Assembly: GCF_000011365.1 (NCBI RefSeq)
Contig: NC_004463.1
Coordinates: 5,566,001 to 5,630,000 of the forward strand
Reading direction: 5' to 3'
Origin: Bradyrhizobium diazoefficiens USDA 110
Lineage (GTDB): Bacteria; Pseudomonadota; Alphaproteobacteria; Rhizobiales; Xanthobacteraceae
DNA: 64,000 nucleotides
Shown here: piece after piece, positions 1 through 10,496 of the stretch
How the letters are laid out: each line of letters opens with the position of its first letter
Position numbering within the stretch: position 1 is the first letter of the stretch
The notes under the pieces: generated by a model
Told to the model about the DNA's origin: nothing
The model's database searches: none
What the model saw: the letters and a program-made list of their open reading frames with translations, nothing else
Program-made: the position numbers and the translations under genes

Positions 1-244
1 GGCGCGGCGAGATCGGCACCTCGGTGCCGGTCTTCGGGTTGCGGCCGATGCGCTGACCCTTCTTGCGGACCATGAAGGAACCGAACGACGACAGCTTCAC
101 CGTCTCGCCCTTCTCAAGGCAGTCGGTGATCTCCTTCAGCACGAGTTCCACGAAGGCGGACGATTCCGTGCGCGACAGGCCGACCTTCTGGTAGACGGCT
201 TCGCACAGATCAACACGCGTTACGGTTTTACTTGTATCGGTCAT
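1..244 (-). CDS. ihfA: Integration host factor subunit alpha, partial (C-terminus outside window)
   Basis: This is the first 81 codons of a small DNA-bending protein of the HU/IHF family, which pairs with IHF-beta to bend DNA at promoters, origins and recombination sites. The product starts [20 protein letters not shown], followed by a segment rich in Lys and Glu and the core [13 protein letters not shown]. It then reads [12 protein letters not shown], the start of the beta-arm that enters the minor groove. The N-terminal extension before TRVDL and the RNPKTG form favour IHF-alpha over HU. The last 20 or so residues lie beyond the left edge. It follows fabH on the same strand, the usual alphaproteobacterial order plsX-fabH-ihfA. 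Confidence 0.93.
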   Translation of the reverse strand, partial: MTDTSKTVTRVDLCEAVYQKVGLSRTESSAFVELVLKEITDCLEKGETVKLSSFGSFMVRKKGQRIGRNPKTGTEVPISPR

Positions 245-378
245 CGCCCTGCCCCACATCACGGCGAACAATTGTTGTCTGAAATTATGAGGTTACGATA
301 CGCCGGTCAACAGCGCTCATCAATGCAGAAGCATCGATAATCGCCGCTGATTCCGGCAAAATTTTATCGACTGTGGCT

Positions 379-1359
379 CTACCAGCGCACCAGCGCCGAG
401 CCCCAGGTGAAGCCGCCGCCCATGGCCTCGAGCAGAATCAGGTCGCCGCGCTTGATGCGGCCGTCCTTGCGCGCCACCGCCAGCGCCAGCGGGATCGAGG
501 CCGCCGACGTGTTGCCGTGACGGTCCACCGTCAGCACCACCTTCTCCGGCGCGATGTGCAGCTTGTGCGCGGAGGCGTCGATGATTCGCTTGTTGGCCTG
601 GTGCGGCACGAACCAGTCGATGCTGTCGGCATTGAGCCCGGTCGCCTCGAAGGCATCGACGATCACGTCGGTGATCATGCCGACCGCGTGCTTGAAAACC
701 TCGCGGCCCTCCATGCGCAGATGGCCGACGGTCTGGGTCGAGGACGGGCCGCCGTCGACGAACAGCTTTGCCTTGTGGCGGCCGTCGGAGCGCAGATGCG
801 TGGTGACGACACCGCGGTCGGTCGCGGCACTGCCCGGCTGCTCCTGGGCCTCCAGCACGACCGCGCCGGCGCCGTCGCCGAACAGCACGCAGGTGCCGCG
901 GTCGTTCCAGTCGAGGATGCGCGAGAAGGTCTCGGCGCCGATCACCAGCGCGCGCTTGAAGGCGCCGGTGCGCAGGAAATTGTCGGCAGTGGCGAGCGCG
1001 AACACGAAGCCCGAGCACACCGCCTGCAGATCGAAGGCCGCGCCGTGGTTGATGCCGAGCCCGTGCTGCACGGCGACCGCCGTCGCGGGGAAGGTGTTGT
1101 CAGGCGTCGAGGTCGCCAGCACGATCAGGTCGATCGACTGCGCGTCCACGCCGGCATCGGTGAGCGCGGCCTGCGCGGCCTTGATCGCCAAGTGCGAGGT
1201 GAACTCGCCCTCGGCCGCAATGTGCCGCTCGCGAATGCCGGTACGCTGGACGATCCACTCGTCGGACGTGTCGATACGCGCCGCCAATTGGGCGTTGGTC
1301 ACCACCTGCTCCGGCAGGTAAGAGCCGCAGCCCAGCACGACCGAACGAATTTTGGTCAC
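379..1359 (-). CDS. fabH: 3-oxoacyl-[acyl-carrier-protein] synthase III (KAS III)
   Basis: This enzyme starts fatty acid elongation by condensing acetyl-CoA with malonyl-ACP in the cytoplasm. The 326-residue length is normal. The catalytic triad is visible: Cys115 in LQAVCSGF, His253 in [11 protein letters not shown] and Asn283 in [10 protein letters not shown]. The start is a GTG whose last bases form a GTGA overlap with the plsX stop, so the two genes are translationally coupled. plsX lies upstream and ihfA downstream. The plsX-fabH pair links phospholipid acyl transfer to chain initiation. Confidence 0.97.
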   Translation of the reverse strand: MTKIRSVVLGCGSYLPEQVVTNAQLAARIDTSDEWIVQRTGIRERHIAAEGEFTSHLAIKAAQAALTDAGVDAQSIDLIVLATSTPDNTFPATAVAVQHGLGINHGAAFDLQAVCSGFVFALATADNFLRTGAFKRALVIGAETFSRILDWNDRGTCVLFGDGAGAVVLEAQEQPGSAATDRGVVTTHLRSDGRHKAKLFVDGGPSSTQTVGHLRMEGREVFKHAVGMITDVIVDAFEATGLNADSIDWFVPHQANKRIIDASAHKLHIAPEKVVLTVDRHGNTSAASIPLALAVARKDGRIKRGDLILLEAMGGGFTWGSALVRW

Positions 1360-2417
1360 GAAACAGCCTCCTGCGCGGCCTGCACGGAATTGAGTGCACC
1401 ACCCTCGCGGTTGAGCATCTGATTGATCTTGTTCAGGAGATCGTAGTGAGCCATCTCATAGCCAACATCGATCGCATAGGCAAAGCCTTCGGCGCTGGTT
1501 CCGCCGTGGCTTTTAACCACCAGTCCGTTGAGCCCCAGGAACACGCCGCCATTGGACTTGTTGGGGTCCATCTTGTCCCGCAGGGCCTGGAAGGCGCTGC
1601 GCGCAAAGAGATAGCCGAGCTTGGACAGCCAGCTCCGCTGCATCTCGTTGCGGAGTAATTCCGCCATCTGCCGTGCGGTTCCCTCGGCAGCCTTGAGCGC
1701 GATGTTGCCGCTGAAACCTTCGGCGACGATGACGTCGGCCAGCCCCTTGCCGATGCCGTCGCCCTCGACGAAGCCGATATAGTCGAGTTCCGGCAGGTTC
1801 CTCGCCCGCAGGATTTCACTGGCTTCGCGGATCTCCTCGTGCCCCTTGATCTCCTCGGCCCCGATGTTGAGCAGGCCGACCGTGGGGCGCGGCTTGTTGA
1901 ACAGGACGCTTGCCATCGCCGCGCCCATGACGGCCAGCGACACCAGATGGTGCGCGTCGCCGCCGATGGTGGCGCCGAGGTCGAGCACGACGGACTCGCC
2001 GCGCTTGGTCGGCCATATCCCCGTGATCGCCGGGCGGTCGATGCCCGGCAGCGTGCGCAGGTGGAAGCGCGACATTGCCATCAGCGCGCCGGTATTGCCG
2101 GCGGAGACCGCGACATCCGCCTCGCCCTTCTTCACCGCATCGATGGCAAGCCACATCGAGGAGGTCCTGCGGCCACGGCGCAGCGCCTGGCTCGGCTTGT
2201 CCGAGCCACTGACGGCGACGTCGGTATGGACGATCCTGGAAGCAGCCTTGAGCGCGGGGTGCTTCTCGAGCTCGGGCTCGATCCTGGCGCGGTCGCCAAC
2301 CAGCAGGAATTCGGTCGCGCTATGCCTCTGAAGCGAGATGGCGGCGCCTGGAATGACCACGGCGGGGCCGACATCGCCTCCCATGGCGTCAAGCGCGATG
2401 CGAACCTTGCTTAGCAT
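1356..2417 (-). CDS. plsX: Phosphate acyltransferase PlsX
   Basis: PlsX converts acyl-ACP to acyl-phosphate, the donor used by PlsY in phosphatidic acid synthesis. The open frame runs further upstream, but the family N-terminus is [18 protein letters not shown], which sets the ATG at 2417 and gives 353 residues, the usual size. Conserved stretches include [23 protein letters not shown] and the C-terminal [14 protein letters not shown]. The stop overlaps the fabH GTG start. Upstream lie DUF177 and the bc1 chaperone, separated by about 300 bases that probably hold the plsX promoter. Confidence 0.96.
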   Translation of the reverse strand: MLSKVRIALDAMGGDVGPAVVIPGAAISLQRHSATEFLLVGDRARIEPELEKHPALKAASRIVHTDVAVSGSDKPSQALRRGRRTSSMWLAIDAVKKGEADVAVSAGNTGALMAMSRFHLRTLPGIDRPAITGIWPTKRGESVVLDLGATIGGDAHHLVSLAVMGAAMASVLFNKPRPTVGLLNIGAEEIKGHEEIREASEILRARNLPELDYIGFVEGDGIGKGLADVIVAEGFSGNIALKAAEGTARQMAELLRNEMQRSWLSKLGYLFARSAFQALRDKMDPNKSNGGVFLGLNGLVVKSHGGTSAEGFAYAIDVGYEMAHYDLLNKINQMLNREGGALNSVQAAQEAVS

Positions 2418-2714
2418 AAAAGTCCTGGAAACCTGGTCTGGTGCGGTCTTCAACGAGCGGGGGCCGCGAAATGGGTTCGCCACGGACGTGGCGGCGGCCA
2501 AGCGCCACGCCGCGCCCGGACCGGGGCGCGACAATAGCGTTTTGTTATCCCGAAACAACCTCTTGCCCCCAGCCTTTTGCATTCGGGGCGATCCGGCGGC
2601 AAACCAGAAGATTCGCAAGAAATATATGGAAATCAGATAGATAAATCAGGTTTTCAAACCACTCCCGCAAAGGCCTCGCGCTGCCTGGCAAGCGGTCTTA
2701 CGGGGAATCGGCAG

Positions 2715-3278
2715 CTATTGGCCTTTCTTCTTGTCCTGAAGCGCCTTCAGCGCTGCGAAAGGATGGTCCGACGGGTCGAGGGCGACGACCTCCGCCTCGA
2801 ACACGACCCCCGGCTTGCGCGGATAGGGGTCGATCGCCAGGAACAGGGCATCGGTGGCGAGCCGGCCGAGGTCGATGATGCCATTGATGATGGTCTCCGG
2901 CGGGTCGATGACCTCCGGTGGCTCCTCGTCGTCCTGGCCCTCCTCGATCAGGTCGGACAGGCGGCGTGCCTCGGCCTCGGGGGCAAACGTCAGGTCCACC
3001 TCCTCCTCGATCTCGTTCTCGATCGGATCGAGCGAGACCACGCAGGTCTGGCCGACCCGGGCGCGGACGTGGCCCGTGACCTGGACCCGGCCGCCGCTTT
3101 TCGGCACGACGTCGAAGCTGGCGTTAGCGGACAGGATCTCCCGCACGCCCGCGACCTCGGCCATGACCTGCCGTTCGGCGGCCGACGCCTCGATCTCGCG
3201 GTGCAGGCCGGTGTCGGGAATCTGCGCAACGATGACGGGGGACCGCCAGGGATCGGGTCCAGTATTCGGTCGGCTCAT
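2715..3278 (-). CDS. DUF177 (YceD-like) domain protein
   Basis: A 187-residue acidic protein of the YceD/DUF177 family. Family members sit beside rpmF or plsX in most bacteria, and plant and bacterial members have been linked to 23S rRNA accumulation. Visible marks are the central CVVSLDPIENEIEEEVDLTF, the acidic EEGQDDEEPPEVIDPPE loop and the basic end ALQDKKKGQ. Its start codon overlaps the stop of the upstream bc1 chaperone by four bases (ATGA), so the two are co-translated. No rpmF lies downstream; plsX does. The molecular role in this lineage is not established. Confidence 0.88.
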   Translation of the reverse strand: MSRPNTGPDPWRSPVIVAQIPDTGLHREIEASAAERQVMAEVAGVREILSANASFDVVPKSGGRVQVTGHVRARVGQTCVVSLDPIENEIEEEVDLTFAPEAEARRLSDLIEEGQDDEEPPEVIDPPETIINGIIDLGRLATDALFLAIDPYPRKPGVVFEAEVVALDPSDHPFAALKALQDKKKGQ

Positions 3279-3826
3279 GGCGTGACATCCTCGGGAAGCG
3301 CCGGGGGAAAGTTGAAGGCCGCGCGCAGCAGCGCGGCCTCGCCGGTCCGGCCGAGATCGGCGTCCGTGGCCCGCGCGTAGGCCGCGAGCCGCTCCGCCTG
3401 GTCCATGCCGGACCCATTCAAGATATTCTTGCAGATCGCCGCCGCCAGCGCCTCACCGCCGCCTTCGACCGCCTGATCGTAGGCCTGCACCCGGCCGTAA
3501 AAGGCCTCGCCGAAGGCCCGCATCCGCTTTGGCACGGTCTGGTCGCCCACCCCCATCTCGCGCAGATTGTCGTCCATGTCCTCGCAGAAGCGGTCGAACA
3601 GCGCCTGCGACAGCTCCGTGGCGCCCTGGACCGTGCGCAGGCGCCGCAGCAGCAGCCAGAAATGGAGCAGCAACAGGTCGAAACGCCCGTTAACCGTATC
3701 GGGCACGCCCAAGTCGCGGTAAAATATGGGTTCTCGCGCCTGCGTCACGATCATGCCATAGATGGCTTCAATGGTGCCCGGCGGGGCTAGCCGGGGTTTC
3801 CTGAAGTGATTGAACGGCCAAAGCAT
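3275..3826 (-). CDS. Ubiquinol-cytochrome c chaperone (CBP3/UQCC1-like)
   Basis: This 183-residue protein matches the ubiquinol-cytochrome c chaperone family, relatives of mitochondrial Cbp3 that help assemble cytochrome b of the bc1 complex. The family is recognised by the early IYGMIVTQAREPIFYRDLGV segment, the FDLLLLHFWLLLRRL helix and FCEDMDDNLREMGVGD. No signal peptide is seen, so it acts on the cytoplasmic side. It is the first gene of a run with DUF177, with a 4-base overlap, and is divergent from bamE with about 100 bases between starts. The start could also be a few codons in. Confidence 0.88.
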   Translation of the reverse strand: MLWPFNHFRKPRLAPPGTIEAIYGMIVTQAREPIFYRDLGVPDTVNGRFDLLLLHFWLLLRRLRTVQGATELSQALFDRFCEDMDDNLREMGVGDQTVPKRMRAFGEAFYGRVQAYDQAVEGGGEALAAAICKNILNGSGMDQAERLAAYARATDADLGRTGEAALLRAAFNFPPALPEDVTP

Positions 3827-3924
3827 TGTGGTTTCCGCAAGCGGGCGCGCGCGTGTTGCATTCAGAGCCTCAGCCCGGTACTTCAGCGCCTCGCGCGACG
3901 CAAGGGGACGGAATCAGTTCCGCT

Positions 3925-4410
3925 ATGACGATAACGAACCAGACGAGCCCGCGCGCAGACACGCGGCGCGGCCTTCATGCACGCTGGCGCGGCCTGCGCA
4001 TGGCTGCCGCTGCGGCCTTGGTCGGCGTGGCGCTCGCGGGCTGCACCGGCGAGCAGTTCCAGAAGGGCTACATCCTGCCGCCCGGCGCGCTGGAGCAGAT
4101 TCCGATCGGCGCGAGCCAGGACCAGGTGCTGATCGTGATGGGCACGCCCTCCACGGTCGCGACCCTCGACGGCGAGGTCTTCTACTACATCTCGCAGCGC
4201 TCGGAGCGGATGGTCGCCTTCATGAACCAGAGGGTGGTCGATCAACGCGTGATCGCGATCTATTTCGACAAGAATCGGCGCGTGCGCCGGCTGGCGAATT
4301 ACGGCCTCCAGGACGGCAAGATCTTCGACTTCATCAGCCGCACCACGCCGACATCGGGCCAGGAGATGAGCTACCTTACGCCGCTGTTCAAGCTGCTCAG
4401 CTTTAACTGA
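3925..4410 (+). CDS. bamE: Outer membrane protein assembly factor BamE (SmpA/OmlA lipoprotein)
   Basis: A small lipoprotein of the Bam complex that inserts beta-barrel proteins into the outer membrane. The frame is open to 3826, but I place the start at the ATG at 3925 (MTITNQTSPR). This is followed by a basic stretch and a lipobox, ALVGVALAGC, with the lipidated Cys about residue 40. The SmpA/OmlA core follows: YILPPGALEQIPIGASQDQVLIVMGTPS and then VFYYISQRSERMVAF. An AAGGGG sits about 17 bases upstream, too far to fix the start firmly. It is divergent from the bc1 chaperone. Confidence 0.9.
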   Translation: MTITNQTSPRADTRRGLHARWRGLRMAAAAALVGVALAGCTGEQFQKGYILPPGALEQIPIGASQDQVLIVMGTPSTVATLDGEVFYYISQRSERMVAFMNQRVVDQRVIAIYFDKNRRVRRLANYGLQDGKIFDFISRTTPTSGQEMSYLTPLFKLLSFN

Positions 4411-4527
4411 GCCTTCAGCCTGCGGCGTCGTGCCGCCCTCCGCGCGGCACTTACCGGCGCGTGCGACTTGCCGTCGCGCGCCGGGTTCCATACGCTCCCT
4501 GCAAAACAAGAAGCTGGGAGTGGATTC

Positions 4528-5529
4528 GTGCCGAAAACCTTGTTGTCCCGCCGCCGCGTGCTCACCGGCGCTGCCGGCCTGTCGGCTGCAGCGATCCTGC
4601 CGCGGTCGAGCCTGGCGGACTGGAAACCCACCGAAAACGTCCGCCTCGTCGTGCCGGCTGCGGCCGGCGGTTCGACTGATGTCATGGGCCGGCTCCTGGC
4701 CGCCCATCTGCAAACCGCCTGGGGCCAGTCGGCCGTCGTGGAAAACCGCTCCGGCGGCGGCGGCACGATCGGCACCGCCGAGGTGGTTCGCGCCAAGCCG
4801 GACGGCCACACCATCCTGATTGGCAACCCCGGGCCGAACGCGATCGCCTACAGCATCTTCAAGAACCTCACCTACAAGCCGGACCAGCTCCAGCCGGTCT
4901 CCAACATGATCCGGATCCCGAACATCGTGTCGGCGCATCCGAAGACCGGCATCAAGTCGGTCGCCGAGCTGATCGCCTATCTCAAGGCCAATCCGGACAA
5001 GCTCAGCTATGCCTCCTCCGGCGTCGGCCAGAGCCCTCACCTCACCGGCGCCTGGTTCTTGCAGCTCACCGGGCTGAAGATGACGCACATCCCGTTCCGC
5101 GGCGCCGGGCCCGCGCTCCAGGCCGCGCTCGCCGGCGACATCCAGATCCTGTTCGACAACCTCTATCCGAGCCTGCCGCAGGTCCAGAACGGCACGCTCA
5201 CCGGCCTCTGCGTGACGACCGCCGAGCGCAGCGACCTCGCGCCGAACCTGCCGACCATGCGCGAGAGCGCACCGGAGCTGGCCAATTTCGACGTCTCGTC
5301 GTGGTTCTCGGTGTTCCTGCCGAAAGGCGTCCCCGCCGGGGTGCTCGAAGCGCTCAATCTCCAGGTGAAGGCGATGCTGGAGCGCGACGACATCAAGAAG
5401 AACATCGCCGCCATGGGCGCCCGCGCCGACTACGGCACGCCGCAGCAGTTCGCCGACTTCGTGGACGCCGAGACGAAGAAGTTCGCCGGCATCATCCAGA
5501 AGGAAGGTTTGCAGATGGATGTGCAGTAG
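4528..5529 (+). CDS. Tripartite tricarboxylate transporter substrate-binding protein (TctC/Bug family)
   Basis: A periplasmic solute-binding protein of the Bug/TctC family, whose members bind small carboxylates. I choose the GTG at 4528 because GGGAG lies eight bases upstream and the next residues form a twin-arginine-like signal (SRRRVLTGAAGLSAAAIL). The mature part has the family pattern: VRLVVPAAAGGSTDVMGR near the start, then SGGGGTIGTAEVVRAKPDG and HIPFRGAGPALQAALAGDI. About 333 residues. No TctA or TctB membrane subunit is nearby, so this is an orphan receptor as is common in this group. Its last 38 bases overlap the convergent zinc-ribbon gene. Confidence 0.9.
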   Translation: MPKTLLSRRRVLTGAAGLSAAAILPRSSLADWKPTENVRLVVPAAAGGSTDVMGRLLAAHLQTAWGQSAVVENRSGGGGTIGTAEVVRAKPDGHTILIGNPGPNAIAYSIFKNLTYKPDQLQPVSNMIRIPNIVSAHPKTGIKSVAELIAYLKANPDKLSYASSGVGQSPHLTGAWFLQLTGLKMTHIPFRGAGPALQAALAGDIQILFDNLYPSLPQVQNGTLTGLCVTTAERSDLAPNLPTMRESAPELANFDVSSWFSVFLPKGVPAGVLEALNLQVKAMLERDDIKKNIAAMGARADYGTPQQFADFVDAETKKFAGIIQKEGLQMDVQ

Positions 5530-5725
5530 GCGGGCTCGCTTGCGGCGCAGGAGATTTGAACCAGTTGAAGGCGATGAGGACGGCCGCCGCCAGCGCGACC
5601 GCCAGCATTGTACGCGCACCGGATTGCCGGCCACCGGCTTGCACCCTGCCGCAAGTCGGACAGACCGTGTCGGCCATCAGCATGTCGCAGCCGCACCGGA
5701 TACACTTGGTCGTCTCGACCTTCAT
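5492..5725 (-). CDS. Small zinc-ribbon membrane protein, function unknown
   Basis: A 77-residue protein starting MKVETTKCIRCGCDMLMADT. It has a CxxC-x10-CxxC zinc ribbon (CIRC and CPTC), followed by one predicted membrane helix (MLAVALAAAVLIAFNWF) and a short Pro/Ala-rich tail. The frame is open 16 codons further upstream, but the ATG at 5725 places the ribbon at the N-terminus as usual for such proteins. Its 3' end overlaps the 3' end of the convergent binding-protein gene by 38 bases. I do not recognise a function; a membrane-tethered zinc ribbon could act in protein contact or metal sensing. Confidence 0.6.
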   Translation of the reverse strand: MKVETTKCIRCGCDMLMADTVCPTCGRVQAGGRQSGARTMLAVALAAAVLIAFNWFKSPAPQASPPTAHPSANLPSG

Positions 5726-5751
5726 GGCGACGGTCCCCCGTAAAGCGGACA

Positions 5752-5783
5752 ACAAAAAACCCGCGGTTTGCACCGCGGGTTTG
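5752..5783 (-). terminator. Rho-independent terminator of hppA
   Basis: A perfect 10-bp stem (5758-5767 with 5772-5781) with a 4-base loop, followed on the minus strand by a run of T residues. It starts about 25 bases after the hppA stop and is a textbook intrinsic terminator. The plus-strand side also has a short T-rich stretch. Confidence 0.9.
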
Positions 5784-5805
5784 TCGTTTGTAGCGCGCGA
5801 CAGGT

Positions 5806-7926
<2,121 letters not shown>

Positions 7927-8005
7927 GTGATTTTTTGCCTCAGATCCTTGATGTGTCCCCGGCGCCTTTTATTGTCCGTCGTGCGGTGCGGCGCCTTGAT
8001 TTCGA

Positions 8006-8037
8006 ACAAGGCCGCCCCCTTTCCCGAAGGGGCGGCC
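8006..8037 (-). terminator. Likely terminator after thiL
   Basis: A 9-bp GC-rich stem (8010-8018 with 8029-8037), followed on the minus strand by TTGTTC. It lies about 155 bases after the thiL stop and before the hppA start, so it probably ends the glyA-to-thiL transcript. The T-run is weak, so it may also simply be a hairpin in the hppA leader region. Confidence 0.5.
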
Positions 8038-8193
8038 TCAGTCGGTCGCGAGCTTGCCAAAATCAACTTGATGGTGCAACGCCGGAAGCGGCCGAAAAAG
8101 CCGATCTCGGCAAGTATTTAGGCCAAGTCCTGAGCAAGTCCTGAGCTCCAAGTCCTCAGCCCATCGCCCGAACGCCGCGATTTGGAGCAATTC

Positions 8194-9192
8194 CTAGAAG
8201 TGGCTGTAGGACAGCCGCTTCAAAGCCAATTCCTGGCCCTGGCCGTCCAGGAAGCGCGGCCGCGCGCTCCCTGCGACGATCATGCCGATCGCCGTGACCG
8301 CAACGCCAGCGGCCCGCCCCGCGGCAATCAGCGCATCGCTTTGCGCCGGCGGCACCGTGCACAGCACCTCGTAATCGTCGCCCCCGGCAAGCAGCGTCTC
8401 GACGCAAACGGCGTTGCGCACGATCAGGCCCGCCGCGGCGGCCGAGAGCGGCACGTTCGCCACGTCCACAGAGGCCGAGACGCCCGACGCCGCGCAGAGT
8501 TTTGTCAGGTCGCCGGCGAGCCCGTCGGAGACGTCCATCGCAGCCGACGCATGATCCCTCACCGCGCGCGCCAGCACGTTGCGTGGCTGCGGGATGCGAT
8601 AGCGCGAGACCAGAGCTTCCCTTGCGGCAGGATCGGACGCCAGCGCCGCAGCCGCAGCGCCGCCCGTGAGCACGTCAAGTCCGAGCGCGGCATCGCCGAT
8701 CGTGCCTGTCACCAGGATACGGTCGCCTGGCCGCGCCCCGGTGCGGCCGACCATCCGACCCCGCGGCACACGGCCGAAGGCGGTGATCGAGATCATTTGC
8801 GGCCCCGGCGTCGACACCGTGTCGCCGCCGAGCAGCGGGCACGCGAAGGTTTTCGCATCCTCGCCCAGCGCATCCGCGAACGGCCCGAGCCAGGCGTCCT
8901 CCTTGCTCCGCAGCGCCAGCGTCAGCACGAAGCCGGCCGGCACGGCGCCCTTGGCGGCGAGATCGGACAGGTTCACCCGCAGCGCCTTGCGCGCGATGGT
9001 GTCGGGTGGGTCGGTGGCAAGATAGTGCACACCCTCGATCACGGCATCGGTGGTGACGACGATGTCGTCGCCGGACGAGGACAGGACCGCGGCATCGTCG
9101 ACCAGCCCGAACGCACCGGGATCGGTCGCCAGCGGCTTGAAATAGCGCGCGATGAGGGAGTCTTCGGCGGAGTTTTCCGGTGCGTTGGTCAT
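8194..9192 (-). CDS. thiL: Thiamine-monophosphate kinase
   Basis: ThiL phosphorylates thiamine monophosphate to the active cofactor thiamine diphosphate. The start is set at the ATG at 9192 (MTNAPENSAEDSLIARYF); the frame continues to a TTG five codons upstream. The PurM/ThiL-type nucleotide and metal site is present: GLVDDAAVL, VVTTDAVIEGVHY, then LGGDTVSTPG and AMDVSDGLAGDLTKL. Length is 332 residues, normal. It follows nusB after an intergenic repeat, as part of the rib-nusB-thiL arrangement common in proteobacteria. Confidence 0.95.
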   Translation of the reverse strand: MTNAPENSAEDSLIARYFKPLATDPGAFGLVDDAAVLSSSGDDIVVTTDAVIEGVHYLATDPPDTIARKALRVNLSDLAAKGAVPAGFVLTLALRSKEDAWLGPFADALGEDAKTFACPLLGGDTVSTPGPQMISITAFGRVPRGRMVGRTGARPGDRILVTGTIGDAALGLDVLTGGAAAAALASDPAAREALVSRYRIPQPRNVLARAVRDHASAAMDVSDGLAGDLTKLCAASGVSASVDVANVPLSAAAAGLIVRNAVCVETLLAGGDDYEVLCTVPPAQSDALIAAGRAAGVAVTAIGMIVAGSARPRFLDGQGQELALKRLSYSHF

Positions 9193-9213
9193 CGGCGCTA
9201 GCCCCAAACTCCA

Positions 9214-9337
9214 CTGTCATCGCCCGGCTTGACCGGGCGATCCAGTACGCCGAGACGCCCGATTTCAATAACCGCTGCCGCGGCGTACTGGATCACCCGC
9301 CCCAGTGCGCAACTGCGCACAAGGCGGGGGATGACAG
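9214..9337. repeat. Intergenic palindromic repeat, family A copy 1
   Basis: An element with outer ends ctgtcat and atgacag, a hairpin at each end, and an internal 13-base perfect inverted repeat (9239-9251 with 9282-9294). Two related elements are at 41114-41218 and 44460-44562. It fills the gap between nusB and thiL inside a co-oriented operon, so it is probably transcribed. Confidence 0.8.
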
Positions 9338-9349
9338 CGGAATATGTGT

Positions 9350-9847
9350 TTACCCTCGCCCGAACTCGTCACCGCGAAACTGACGGCCGATCTGGTCGAG
9401 CACCGCATTCACCATGCCGGTCTCCTCGCGATCGACGAAGGCATTGGCAACGTCGACATATTCGGAGACCACGACGCGGCCCGGCACGTCCTTGCGATGC
9501 TGGAGCTCATAGGCCCCGGCCCGCAGCACCGCGCGCAGGATCGCCTCGATCCGCTTCAATGGCCAGCCCTTCGACAGCGCCTCGTCGATCAGGGGGTCGA
9601 GCTTCTTCTGGTCGCGCACGACGCCGGAGACGACGTCGCGGAAGAACGCGGCTTCGGCCGGCAGGTAGGTGTCGCCCTCGACCTCGTTGCCGAGCCAGTG
9701 GCTCTCGAACTCGGCGAAGATGTCGTTGATGCCGGCGCCGGCGATATCCATCTGGTACAGCGCCTGGACGGCCGCGAGCCGCGCCGCACCGCGCCGGTTC
9801 GCCTTCTTCTCCGTAAGCCCCGCCGGCTTCTTGTTGTTGTCGGCCAT
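9350..9847 (-). CDS. nusB: Transcription antitermination protein NusB
   Basis: NusB binds boxA RNA with NusE (S10) and supports antitermination on rRNA operons. The 165-residue product has the expected pattern: RRGAARLAAVQALYQMDIAG, then FFRDVVSGVV, LDPLIDEAL, RIEAILRAVLRAGAYEL and VVSEYVDVANAFVDREETGMVNAVLD near the C-terminus. It begins three bases after the ribH stop, the classic ribH-nusB pairing, and is followed by thiL. Confidence 0.96.
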   Translation of the reverse strand: MADNNKKPAGLTEKKANRRGAARLAAVQALYQMDIAGAGINDIFAEFESHWLGNEVEGDTYLPAEAAFFRDVVSGVVRDQKKLDPLIDEALSKGWPLKRIEAILRAVLRAGAYELQHRKDVPGRVVVSEYVDVANAFVDREETGMVNAVLDQIGRQFRGDEFGRG

Positions 9848-9850
9848 GGC

Positions 9851-10342
9851 TCAGGCCCGCGCCAGGCGGCGCTTGATGCGCAGCATCGCAAGCGCAGCGC
9901 GCGCGGCATCGCCGCCCTTGTTGAGCTCGCTGGCGCGCGCCCGCGCCCAGGCCTGCGCCTCGGTGTTGACGGTGAGAATGCCGTTGCCGAGCGGGAGCTT
10001 TCGCGAAACCGCAAGGTCCATCAGCGCTCGGGAGGATTCCTGCGAGACGATCTCGAAATGGATGGTGTCGCCGCGGATCACGCAGCCGAGCGCGATCACC
10101 GCATCGTAGGGCTTGCCGTTGGCCGCCGCGGCATCGACCGCAATGGCCACCGCCGCCGGGATCTCCAGCGCGCCGGGAACCGTGATGACGTCATGCGTCA
10201 GGCCGGCGGCCTTCAGCTCGGCCACTGCGCCGTCCAGTAGCGCATCCTGGAGATCGTCATAGAACCGCGCCTCGACAATCAGCGCACGCGCGCCGGAAAT
10301 GTCGGTCTGGTCCTTCAAGGGTGCGCGCCGCGCGTCTGCCAT
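9851..10342 (-). CDS. ribH: 6,7-dimethyl-8-ribityllumazine synthase
   Basis: RibH makes the lumazine precursor of riboflavin from the pyrimidine made by the RibD branch and a four-carbon phosphate. The 163-residue protein shows VIEARFYD-type N-terminal contacts, [38 protein letters not shown] with the catalytic His in DTIHFE, and [20 protein letters not shown]. It lies between ribE and nusB on the same strand. A palindromic repeat separates it from ribE. Confidence 0.97.
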
Positions 10343-10411
10343 CGTTCAATCCGTTTCACAGGGGTCGGCGCTATGTAGTCGCCGAACGCATGTAAGCCAA
10401 GTTTTAAACTG

Positions 10412-10483
10412 TCATTCCGGGGCGCGGAGCGAACCCGGAATCTCGAGATTCCGGGTTCGGTCCTACGGACCGCCCCGGAATGA
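10412..10483. repeat. Intergenic palindromic repeat, family B
   Basis: A nested palindrome. The outer arms are 10412-10424 and 10471-10483 (13 bp, perfect, tcattccggggcg and its complement). Inside lies a 28-bp perfect palindrome at 10431-10458 centred on ctcgag. It sits between ribE and ribH, which are otherwise in one operon, so the transcript would carry a strong double hairpin. Confidence 0.85.
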
Positions 10484-10496
10484 CCGGCTGCGCCGG

